NCBI GenBank assembly: GCA_017472285.1
Contig: JAFUQQ010000030.1
Location: forward strand, 1-64,000
Source of the DNA: Clostridia bacterium
GTDB taxonomy: Bacteria > Bacillota > Clostridia > Oscillospirales > CAG-272
Direction of reading: 5' to 3'
Length of the DNA stretch: 64,000 nt
The notes under the pieces were generated by a model that worked only from the letters and a program-made list of their open reading frames with translations, did not search any database and had not been told where the DNA came from. Every line of letters begins with the position of its first letter. Position 1 is the first letter of the stretch. The position numbers were made by a program, and so were the translations under genes. Shown here piece after piece: positions 31,763 through 39,009 of this stretch.

Positions 31763-33492
31763 ACTGTTTCAACCTCCTTATCTTTCGGAAATTGAGAATA
31801 ATAGATTTCGCTGTATATTTCAGAAGATGCAAGAAGTTCTTCATGCGTACCAACACCAACGAGTTTACCATCATCCAGGACGAGAATCTTATCCGCATGG
31901 AGAATGGATGCCGTACGCTGAGAAATGATGAATACCGTATGTTCGCCTTGCATTTCACGGACAGCCGTACGCAAGCGGGCATCCGTTGCATAGTCAAGTG
32001 CCGAAGCACTGTCGTCAAAGATCAGGATTTCGGGATTAGCAACGAGTGTACGGGCAATACCAAGACGCTGACGCTGACCGCCCGAAAGATTTTTACCGCC
32101 TTGTTCGATCATGAAATCAAGACCGCCCTCCTTATCTTCCACAATTTCCGCCGCCTGTGCAACGGAAATCGCACGCATGATCTCCTCATCTGTGGCATCG
32201 GGTTTGCCCCAACGGAGATTATCACGGATCGTGCCTTTGAAAAGAACCGCTTTCTGCATAACGATACCGACTTTTTTTCGGAGTTCTTCTGTGGAATACG
32301 CGCGGATGTCCACGCCATCCAAACGAATTTCACCTTTGGTTGCATCATAAAAACGGGGAATCAGATGCGCAAGGGAAGATTTACCCGATCCTGTACCACC
32401 GATGATGCCGACGGTTTCTCCTTTTTTAACTGTAAAATCAATATCCGTCAGAGATTCATCGGAGGCACCCTCATAAGTGAAATTCACGTGGCTGAAAGAA
32501 ACAGCGAAATTATCTTTTTTGGATGTATCTTCAGCCTGGGGCATTTCTTTGCCGCCATCTTCGAGAATATGTTCGATACGTCCCGCGCAAGCTGCCGCCT
32601 TTGTCATCGTGATGATCAGATTTGCGAGCTTGACAAGTTCGATCAAGATCTGGGACATATAGTTATAGAGCGCGATAACGATACCTTGTGTCAGAATACC
32701 CGCTTCTACACGGAGCGCACCCGTATAGATCAGAGCAACGATCGCAAGATTTACGATCAGACAGGTAACAGGATTCATCAGGGCGGAGAATTTGCCTGCG
32801 AATTTCTGTGCCGCAGTCAGAAGGGCATTGCTGTTATCAAAATTTTCAACTTCCTTTTTTTCGCCGGCAAAAGCACGGATCACTCTCGTGCCTGCAAGAT
32901 TTTCTCTTGTGATACCGAGAACACGGTCAAGACCTGCCTGTACTTTTTTATAAAGCGGAATCGAGCCGAGCATGATGCCGAAAACGATGATGCAAAGAAG
33001 CGGAATCGCAACGACAAAGATCCATGCGGACGTTACGTCAAGCGTAAATGCCATAATCATCGAACCGAACACGATCACGGGAGAACGGGAAAACAGGCGA
33101 AGTGTCAGATTCACACCAGATTGCACCTGTGTAACGTCGCTTGTGATTCTTGTAATCATGGTAGACGTGCCCAGACGGTCGATATCGGAGAAGGTGAGTT
33201 TTTGTGCGTGTCCGAAGATTGCGTTTCTGATATTGGCAGAAAATCCGACTGCCGCACGTGCCGCAAAATATTGTGCGCAAAGGGTACAGGTGAAACCGAT
33301 AAGACCGAGAAGGATCATGATTCCACACATTTTCAGAATATACGTTTGATCTCCGTTGGCAATACCAACGTCGATTATATTTGCAACGACAAGGGGGATC
33401 ATCAATTCAAAAATCGCTTCCAAGACCTTGAAAAACGGTGCGGAAATCGCTTCGGCAACGTAACCTTTCATAAGTTTCAGTAATTTAATCAA
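31759..33492 (-). CDS. ABC exporter half (degenerate ATP site), second exporter
   Basis: A 577-residue half-transporter with exporter helices and an ATPase: Walker A GGTGSGKSS, signature LSGGQRQR, Walker B LIFDDSASALD, with Asp replacing the catalytic Glu. The frame opens at 33558, inside the upstream gene, but GGAGGT (33506-33501) is 8 bases before a TTG at 33492 that overlaps the upstream stop (TTGATTAA). I place the start there. This is the same TTG-over-stop coupling seen in the other exporter operon. The first membrane helix then starts at about residue 10. Confidence 0.92.
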   Translation of the reverse strand: MIKLLKLMKGYVAEAISAPFFKVLEAIFELMIPLVVANIIDVGIANGDQTYILKMCGIMILLGLIGFTCTLCAQYFAARAAVGFSANIRNAIFGHAQKLTFSDIDRLGTSTMITRITSDVTQVQSGVNLTLRLFSRSPVIVFGSMIMAFTLDVTSAWIFVVAIPLLCIIVFGIMLGSIPLYKKVQAGLDRVLGITRENLAGTRVIRAFAGEKKEVENFDNSNALLTAAQKFAGKFSALMNPVTCLIVNLAIVALIYTGALRVEAGILTQGIVIALYNYMSQILIELVKLANLIITMTKAAACAGRIEHILEDGGKEMPQAEDTSKKDNFAVSFSHVNFTYEGASDESLTDIDFTVKKGETVGIIGGTGSGKSSLAHLIPRFYDATKGEIRLDGVDIRAYSTEELRKKVGIVMQKAVLFKGTIRDNLRWGKPDATDEEIMRAISVAQAAEIVEDKEGGLDFMIEQGGKNLSGGQRQRLGIARTLVANPEILIFDDSASALDYATDARLRTAVREMQGEHTVFIISQRTASILHADKILVLDDGKLVGVGTHEELLASSEIYSEIYYSQFPKDKEVETV

Positions 33493-34204
33493 GATGAGAA
33501 ACCTCCTTTTTGATGGAATCGGATATCGGCTTTTTTCTTCGGTTATGCGGACAAACACTCATACAGATGCCGCATACCGCACCTCTGCCGATATCTTTAT
33601 ACGTTTTCATATGCTCCGAACAAAGACGCGCGTTCAGGAGCGTATCTCTCGGCGCACCATATTCGTAATTATTGCCTGTGATCGCGTGAGCGGGACAAGC
33701 GTTTTTGCAAATTTCACAAGCACCACATCCTTTCGTAATCAAAGGTCTTTCTGCCGTCAACGGCATATCCGTCAGGACAGTGGTAAGACGGATTTTGGAA
33801 CCGTATTCCGTGGAAATGAATAAAGCGTTTTTCCCGATGAAACCGAGACCTGCAAGGACAGCTGCCGTTTTGTGAGAAAAGACGCCACGGTAGGCGTCTT
33901 TATCTGTATTGGTGCTTTGCGATGCGGCGATCGGCAGAGCGGAATATCCCATCGATTCGATGAAATCCACTGCGTCAAGTGCCAAAAGGTCAAGTTTCGT
34001 ATTGGTCGTGCGGTAATGGTGGAAATACATGATAGACGGTTTGCCGTCAATAGTTTCCACGATCGTATCGGAAAGTCTGCGAACGATCGTCACCGCATAA
34101 CGTAAATGGGAAAAACCAACGGGGGCATTGTCGCCGATTTCGGAGAAACCGACGAGCGTTGCGCCGTTTGCTTGTAAAAGCGTTTTCAATTCATGTTCAA
34201 ACAT
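33485..34204 (-). CDS. Epoxyqueuosine reductase-like Fe-S protein (short form)
   Basis: A 239-residue protein resembling the QueG family: GFIGKNALFIS near 125-135, then two 4Fe-4S clusters in CGACEICKNACPAHAI and CGICMSVCPHNRRKK. True QueG, which makes queuosine from epoxyqueuosine with a cobalamin cofactor, is about 350 residues. This protein lacks the C-terminal HEAT-repeat part and some N-terminal sequence, so it is likely a member with another, unknown reductase role. ATG at 34204 is 27 bases after the CNNM gene. Its stop overlaps the TTG of the ABC subunit by 8 bases. Confidence 0.8.
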   Translation of the reverse strand: MFEHELKTLLQANGATLVGFSEIGDNAPVGFSHLRYAVTIVRRLSDTIVETIDGKPSIMYFHHYRTTNTKLDLLALDAVDFIESMGYSALPIAASQSTNTDKDAYRGVFSHKTAAVLAGLGFIGKNALFISTEYGSKIRLTTVLTDMPLTAERPLITKGCGACEICKNACPAHAITGNNYEYGAPRDTLLNARLCSEHMKTYKDIGRGAVCGICMSVCPHNRRKKPISDSIKKEVSHLD

Positions 34205-34231
34205 AAAATCCTCCGCTGGTCATAGTTGATA

Positions 34232-35527
34232 TCAGGAAGCGGAAGCATCTTCGTCTTCGTTTTCTTCTTTTTCTTTGAGAACGACGAGAGCTTTTTCGAT
34301 CTTATGATCTTTGATTTCCTTAATATCGATGTCGATGGTTTCTGTGGAAAGTTCAAATGTGGAACCGTCTTCGGGAATCGAGCCGTAAAGACCGAGAACA
34401 AAGCCACTAAAGGTTTCGGAATCAGCGTCTTCCATAACGATACCGAGTTCTTCTTCAACTTCTGTGATGAGCGCGCTACCCATGATATACCAAGCGTTGT
34501 CTGCAACTTTTTCAATCAAAGCTACAGTTTCTTCTTCGGATTCTTCATCAACGTCGATTTCACCGATCAGACATTCAATAAGGTCGGTCAAAGTAACGAT
34601 ACCGCAAACGCCGCTATATTCGTCAAGAACGATGGCAATGGATTCTTTCTTTTCTCTCATATTACGGAAAAGAACGTCTGCCTTTACGTTTTCAGGGACG
34701 AGATAAGCGGGAACGACAGCGGATTCCATAACGTTTTCTTTGGTCTTTTCTTCCAGACGGAGATAAGCTCTCGCATCAAGAATACCGATAATATCATCGA
34801 TGTTTTCACCGCAGATCGGATAACGGGAGAAACGGCTGTTGATGATGATCTTATCCCATTCTTCGATAGGATCTTCGGAGAAAAGAACCGTAAGGTCTGT
34901 ACGGTGTGTTGCGATTTCAGCGGCAGAGATATCGTCAAAGTCGAATACGTTTTCGATGACTTCTTTGCCGTATTCGTCGATGCTACCGTCTTCATGCGCT
35001 TCATCAACGAGAGTCAGGACTTCGCCTTCGGTAACGGTATCAACAGTCTGTGCCTTGAAGATCTTGGAAAGAAGTTTTTTCCAAAGAGAAAAGAGAGCAT
35101 TGAAAGGTGTGAGAATGAACATCAGAAATTTTACAAAGGGAGCAACGACCAAAGCAAAACCGATAGAGTGTTCTTTGGCGAGAACTTTCGGTGTGATTTC
35201 ACCGAAGATCAGAACGACGATTGTGGATGCGATGGTAGAAATGGTTGCCGCAAGATTGTCTTTGCCGATTTTGGACAAGAGATCGATACACATGACTGTT
35301 GCCATGGAGGAAAGTAAAATGTTTACAATATTATTACCAATCAAAAGAGTGGTAAGCATTTTATCATAGTTTTCGGCAATGTCCAGAGATAAAGTTGCCT
35401 TTTTGTTGCCTTCATCGGCAAGTGTTTTCATTTTTGCGCGGTTGAAAGAGGTAAATGCGGTTTCCGTACCGGAAAAGAATGCCGAACCTGCAAGGCATAT
35501 CAGCATAATAATGATTTGGGTTGTCAT
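34232..35527 (-). CDS. CNNM/CorC-type transporter (HlyC/CorC family)
   Basis: A 431-residue membrane protein: an N-terminal DUF21 (CNNM) domain with four hydrophobic segments to about residue 165, two CBS domains (about 200-330, including SRYPICGENIDDIIGI and VLDEYSGVCGIVTLTDL), and a C-terminal CorC/HlyC domain. Such proteins transport or regulate Mg2+, for example the CorC and MpfA Mg2+ exporters. An acidic tail (KEKEENEDEDASAS) ends the protein. ATG follows AAGGAGTTATC. It is the first gene of a four-gene operon preceded by a leader with an acidic mini-ORF and a terminator, so expression is probably controlled by attenuation. Confidence 0.92.
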   Translation of the reverse strand: MTTQIIIMLICLAGSAFFSGTETAFTSFNRAKMKTLADEGNKKATLSLDIAENYDKMLTTLLIGNNIVNILLSSMATVMCIDLLSKIGKDNLAATISTIASTIVVLIFGEITPKVLAKEHSIGFALVVAPFVKFLMFILTPFNALFSLWKKLLSKIFKAQTVDTVTEGEVLTLVDEAHEDGSIDEYGKEVIENVFDFDDISAAEIATHRTDLTVLFSEDPIEEWDKIIINSRFSRYPICGENIDDIIGILDARAYLRLEEKTKENVMESAVVPAYLVPENVKADVLFRNMREKKESIAIVLDEYSGVCGIVTLTDLIECLIGEIDVDEESEEETVALIEKVADNAWYIMGSALITEVEEELGIVMEDADSETFSGFVLGLYGSIPEDGSTFELSTETIDIDIKEIKDHKIEKALVVLKEKEENEDEDASAS

Positions 35528-35635
35528 GATAACTCCTTAAAAATAATAATAGACAAATGGTTTACAAAATACAACATAGTGAATTGGGATCGTGATTTCG
35601 GAGCGGTTGAAGAGCGTATGAAAAAAGTACAACGC

Positions 35636-35678
35636 AAAAAAGCATACCACATCCCTCATCCAAAAGGGCATAGTACGC
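35636..35678 (-). terminator. Intrinsic terminator (attenuator) in the CNNM operon leader
   Basis: On the minus strand GCGTACTATGCCCT (35678-35665) pairs with AGGGATGTGGTATGC (35656-35642) through about 14 pairs, four or five of them G-U, with one bulge. It is followed by six T (35641-35636). It sits between the operon's promoter and its first gene, so readthrough must be regulated or partial. It begins 6 nt after the mini-ORF stop. Confidence 0.8.
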
Positions 35679-35684
35679 CTACCT

Positions 35685-35756
35685 TCAACTTATAAATCTT
35701 TTCAAAACAATGTATGTACTTCGGCAATTATCGTCGCCGTCTTCTCCGTTATCCAC
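35685..35756 (-). CDS. Acidic leader peptide of the CNNM-QueG-ABC operon
   Basis: A 23-residue ORF: GTG start at 35756, stop TGA at 35687-35685. AAGGAG at 35770-35765 is 8 bases before the start, an ideal spacing. The peptide starts with an acidic run (MDNGEDGDDN: five Asp/Glu in the first nine residues), then a Cys-Arg pair, and ends with STYIVLKRFIS. In E. coli, acidic nascent N-termini destabilise ribosomes when Mg2+ is low, and the mgtL leader uses this. A similar Mg2+-responsive role in front of a Mg2+-transporter-like gene is my inference. Antibiotic-responsive attenuation, as with bmrB in front of bmrCD, is an alternative because the operon also encodes an ABC exporter. Confidence 0.6.
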   Translation of the reverse strand: MDNGEDGDDNCRSTYIVLKRFIS

Positions 35757-35810
35757 GATTCGTTCTCCTTGTAAAAAAATAATGATGTATTTTGATTCGA
35801 TTATACTTCT

Positions 35811-35838
35811 ATTATACAGATTTTTCTGATTTTGTCAA
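35811..35838 (-). promoter_or_regulatory. Consensus promoter of the CNNM operon
   Basis: Minus-strand TTGACA (35838-35833), 16-base spacer, TATAAT (35816-35811). A second TATAAT at 35805-35800 has no matching -35 box. Confidence 0.85.
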
Positions 35839-35898
35839 GACATAAAAGGAAATACGCTAAAACATTGCCCGATTATTGTTACCAATCCACAAAAACCC

Positions 35899-35927
35899 TT
35901 GACACTATACGAAAAAATTGATATAAT
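35899..35927 (+). promoter_or_regulatory. Perfect consensus promoter of the lipid-kinase-like gene
   Basis: TTGACA at 35899-35904, 17-base spacer, TATAAT at 35922-35927; divergent from the CNNM operon promoter. Confidence 0.9.
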
Positions 35928-35982
35928 TTATAGGAATCTTTTATAATATTACATTTTGATAAAGAAAGGAATACTCAGAAAT

Positions 35983-36972
35983 ATGATGAAACATATCTTT
36001 GTTGTCAATCCCGCGGCGGGAAAAGGAAAAAATCTGCCCGCTTTGCTTTCCGACATTACATATGCCTGTGAAGAGATCGGAGAGAAATATGAGATCTATC
36101 ATACGCTGACTGTCGGTGACGCGACCCGCTTCGTTTCCGAAAAATGCAAAAACAATCCGGGGGAACAGATGCGTTTTTATGCTTGTGGCGGCGACGGTAC
36201 ACTTTTTGAGGTTCTGAACGGCGCGGTTGGTTATGATAATGCGGAAATCGCTGTGATTCCTTCCGGTACGGGCAATGACTTTATCAAGACATTCACCAAT
36301 TCCGAATTTTTCTCCGATGTGAAAAGGCAGATCCTCGGTAAAGCGGAAAAGCTTGATCTTCTGAAATATAATGATCGTTACAGCATGAACGTCATCAATA
36401 TCGGTTTTGATTGCGATGTTGTACAAAGAGTGGCACAGATCAAAAGAAAAGCACTTGTTCCGTCAAAAATGGCTTATGCAATGGGTATTGCCGATGTATT
36501 CACCAAACCGCTCGGCAAACATTTCAGAGTATTGATCGATGACAGGGAACTGATCGAAAGGGATTTTATGCTTTGCGCGATGGCAAACGCTCTTTATTAC
36601 GGTGACGGCTATATGGTAGCTCCTCTTGCAAAAGTAAATGACGGTTATATGGATCTTTGTCTGGTCGATCGCGTAACAAGAGCACAATTTATAAAAATTA
36701 TTTCCAAATATAAAGCGGGGCTTCACGTCGATGAAAACGGGAATTCCCAATATCCGTTCCTCCGTTATCAGAAATGTAAAAAGGTTGTCGTGGAAGCGCA
36801 GCAGATGATCGGTGTTTGCGGTGACGGTGAGATTTCTCCCGTGAAATCCGTCACCATTGAGGTTGTTCCGAAAGCAATTGCATTTTCGATTCCCAAAGGT
36901 TGTGTATGCAAAGCACTTGCTCAGGAGGAATCTTTGTCGGAAGACACGGAAAGATTTCTGCAAACGATGTAA
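35983..36972 (+). CDS. Diacylglycerol kinase-family lipid kinase
   Basis: A 329-residue protein of the DagK/YegS/BmrU family, which phosphorylates diacylglycerol or related lipids at the membrane face. Visible are VVNPAAGKGK at the start, the catalytic-domain motif GGDGTLFEVLNG, IPSGTGNDF, and the C-terminal sandwich with GDG near the end. The frame could begin with TTG at 35956, but AAAGGA (35965-35970) serves ATG at 35983; a second ATG follows immediately. It has its own perfect promoter and a terminator at 37036. Confidence 0.9.
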   Translation: MMKHIFVVNPAAGKGKNLPALLSDITYACEEIGEKYEIYHTLTVGDATRFVSEKCKNNPGEQMRFYACGGDGTLFEVLNGAVGYDNAEIAVIPSGTGNDFIKTFTNSEFFSDVKRQILGKAEKLDLLKYNDRYSMNVINIGFDCDVVQRVAQIKRKALVPSKMAYAMGIADVFTKPLGKHFRVLIDDRELIERDFMLCAMANALYYGDGYMVAPLAKVNDGYMDLCLVDRVTRAQFIKIISKYKAGLHVDENGNSQYPFLRYQKCKKVVVEAQQMIGVCGDGEISPVKSVTIEVVPKAIAFSIPKGCVCKALAQEESLSEDTERFLQTM

Positions 36973-36979
36973 AAATTTT

Positions 36980-37030
36980 TTTCTTTTTGTTGAGATATTT
37001 CATTGGGAAATCCGACATATAAGTAGAGAG
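36980..37030. repeat. Interspersed repeat R2, copy 1
   Basis: About 51 bases beginning TTTCTTTTTG, with a conserved AAATCCGAC core and a GTAGAGAG end. It aligns along its length with 41645-41696, with one gap. Both copies start a few bases after a stop codon. Confidence 0.6.
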
Positions 37031-37035
37031 AATTG

Positions 37036-37069
37036 CACACCTTTTGTTTCAAAGAGGTGTGTGATTTTT
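37036..37069 (+). terminator. Terminator after the lipid-kinase-like gene
   Basis: CACACCT (37036-37042) and AGGTGTG (37055-37061), followed by TGATTTTTAT. It ends only about 20 bases before the start of the next gene. Confidence 0.65.
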
Positions 37070-37091
37070 ATCATTGAAAGGAATTTATAAA

Positions 37092-38912
37092 ATGAAAAAG
37101 GAAAGTATTACAAGTGTTTTTTTCTTTGGAAATCTGATAAGACGAGTTATCGGCGCGTGGCTTTTAACTGCATATGCTGTTCTCATCTTTAATGAAAAGG
37201 ATTTCAGTTCCAAAAACTTTTTACAGGATGTCAATTTACTCACCCCCCTATTTATTCTAATCGTACTCTTTTTCGCACTTTCTGCGCTTTCGTATGCCGT
37301 GTCTTCTTTCAAAACGGATAGTCTGTCTATGTTGGTTGGAGCTTTACTGCTTTCTCTGACTTGGATTATAAAATCGAATGGCATTAACGAAAAAAACTGG
37401 CTTTTTTGCTTTACGATGATTGCCGCAACTGCACTGATCGTATGGGATTTCATTGCGCAGAATCATGAAGTTTTGAACCGTTTTCATTTCCAAGAGAAAG
37501 CAACGATTTTCGTTTTCATTCTTTGCGGTGTAATCTGCGCGGGAGTGATTGCCGTTATAACTTGCTTTCGCTATATCAACTTTGCTGCGCCGACATTCGA
37601 TTTCGGTATTTTCGTACAAATGTTTCATAATATGAGCGAAACGCTCATTCCGGAAACGACTTGTGAACGAAATGAATTTCTTTCGCATTTTGCAGTACAT
37701 CTTTCGCCGATATGCTATGTTCTTCTGCCATTTTATTGGCTCTTTCCGTCGCCCCTGACATTGCAAATCGGACAAGCTGTTGTAGTTGCAAGCGGGATTG
37801 TTCCATTTTATTTGATTATGCGATGCTACGGGCTTTCCTCTCGTGCGCGTGCCGGATTTAGCGTTGTTTATATGCTGTTTCCGATCATTAGCAGAGGATG
37901 CTTTTATGATTTTCATGAGAATTGTTTTCTTCTCCCGCTTCTTTTATGGACTTTTTGGGCTTATGAAACGGAAAAAATTCCTTTTACTGTACTCTTTACC
38001 TTGCTTTGCTGTATGGTCAAAGAGGATGCGGCTGTATATATTGCAGTGTTCGCCCTTTACTGTATCCTGTCCGGAGAAACAAAAAAGAGAAAATTGTGCG
38101 GTGTAGGAATGTTCGCGTTTGCCGTTCTTTATTTTCTTTTTGCAACGTGGTATATCAATGTGTTTGGAGAAGGCATTATGAGTAACAGATACCAAAATAT
38201 CAGTACAGACGGTTCACTGATCGGTGTTATCTATACGGTATTTGCTAATCCCGGTATGTTTCTTCAGCAACTTATGAATAAAGGTTGGGATTCTGTTTTA
38301 TATATTTTGGCTTTTTTGGCTCCTCTTGGATTTCTTCCGTTAGCGAGCAAAAAAATTGTCCGCTATGTATTGTTGCTTCCTATTTTTCTAAATCTTTTGA
38401 CAGCTTGGCAATATCAGCTTGAATTTATCTATCAATATCATTTCGGAATTTCAGCTTTCTTCTTGTTTGCGGCAATTCTCAATTACCGTGATCTTTCAGA
38501 ACATTTACGCTTGTATCTTCTTCCGCTATGCCTGACGGCATCTTTGCTCTTATATTCTTATCTGGTATTGCCGGAAATACCTTATCGTATCGATCAATAT
38601 CAAAAGGGAAAGGAACACTATCAAGAGATCAGCGAAGCATTGGAGATTATTCCCGAAGATGTTTCCGTGCTTTCTAATTCTTATATATTGCCTCATATTG
38701 CAGATCGAAAAGAAATCTATCCGCTTCACAATGACACCGCTCATCAAACGGATTTTATTGTATTAAATATGACCGCAGAAAAGGACAAGGAGGCTTATGC
38801 CTTTTATGTTACGAATGGTTATAGACCTCATTTGGAAAACGAGTCTATCGCTATACTTGTCAATATTTATTGGGAAGCAGAGCACTTGAATTGGTATAAA
38901 AACGAGAATTGA
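37092..38912 (+). CDS. DUF2079 multi-spanning membrane protein
   Basis: A 606-residue membrane protein with about twelve hydrophobic segments. The DUF2079 hallmarks are a lumenal/extracellular FDFGIFVQMFHNM motif near 170-180, SHFAVHLSPI, and a CFYDFHEN motif followed by the Lys-Glu-Asp of MVKEDAAVY. The arrangement resembles GT-C glycosyltransferases, and DUF2079 members are thought to be related to them, but no substrate is known. The frame opens at a TTG at 37074 that lies inside the ribosome-binding site; the ATG at 37092 after GAAAGGAA is the start. Probably expressed alone. Confidence 0.85.
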   Translation: MKKESITSVFFFGNLIRRVIGAWLLTAYAVLIFNEKDFSSKNFLQDVNLLTPLFILIVLFFALSALSYAVSSFKTDSLSMLVGALLLSLTWIIKSNGINEKNWLFCFTMIAATALIVWDFIAQNHEVLNRFHFQEKATIFVFILCGVICAGVIAVITCFRYINFAAPTFDFGIFVQMFHNMSETLIPETTCERNEFLSHFAVHLSPICYVLLPFYWLFPSPLTLQIGQAVVVASGIVPFYLIMRCYGLSSRARAGFSVVYMLFPIISRGCFYDFHENCFLLPLLLWTFWAYETEKIPFTVLFTLLCCMVKEDAAVYIAVFALYCILSGETKKRKLCGVGMFAFAVLYFLFATWYINVFGEGIMSNRYQNISTDGSLIGVIYTVFANPGMFLQQLMNKGWDSVLYILAFLAPLGFLPLASKKIVRYVLLLPIFLNLLTAWQYQLEFIYQYHFGISAFFLFAAILNYRDLSEHLRLYLLPLCLTASLLLYSYLVLPEIPYRIDQYQKGKEHYQEISEALEIIPEDVSVLSNSYILPHIADRKEIYPLHNDTAHQTDFIVLNMTAEKDKEAYAFYVTNGYRPHLENESIAILVNIYWEAEHLNWYKNEN

Positions 38913-38937
38913 TTTCAATAAAACTCATCAAAAAAAC

Positions 38938-38966
38938 TTGCAATTGATAGAGATGTGTGCTATACT
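38938..38966 (+). promoter_or_regulatory. Promoter of valS
   Basis: TTGCAA at 38938-38943, 17-base spacer, TATACT at 38961-38966. The leader is only about 40 nt, so there is no room for a T-box. Confidence 0.75.
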
Positions 38967-39009
38967 AATATCATTATAAAAAATCAAAAACAAAAAGGAC
39001 GATTTTGAT

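Larger units (their letters stand above)
35528..35804 (-). promoter_or_regulatory. Leader with mini-ORF and attenuator
   Basis: The RNA start is expected near 35804. In order on the minus strand the leader holds AAGGAG (35770-35765), the 23-codon ORF (35756-35685), a small CGGC/GCCG hairpin inside the ORF (35739-35722), the intrinsic terminator (35678-35636), about 100 nt of plain sequence, and the CNNM ribosome-binding site. I could not find a strong antiterminator; only AGTAC (35720-35716) can pair with GTACT in the terminator arm. No M-box, yybP or other known metal riboswitch core is visible. Confidence 0.65.

Noticed and set aside
31738..33483. 581-codon open frame antisense to the ABC exporter subunit
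   Set aside because: A shadow of a clear ABC gene; His/Cys/Arg-rich composition without recognisable motifs.
35528..35804. Known metal riboswitch (M-box, yybP-ykoY or NiCo) upstream of the CNNM gene
   Set aside because: No conserved core of these classes could be found. The mini-ORF plus terminator explains the leader better.
38913..39009. T-box leader for valS
   Set aside because: Only about 40 nt separate the promoter from the start codon, and there is no specifier loop or AGGGTGG-type T-box sequence.
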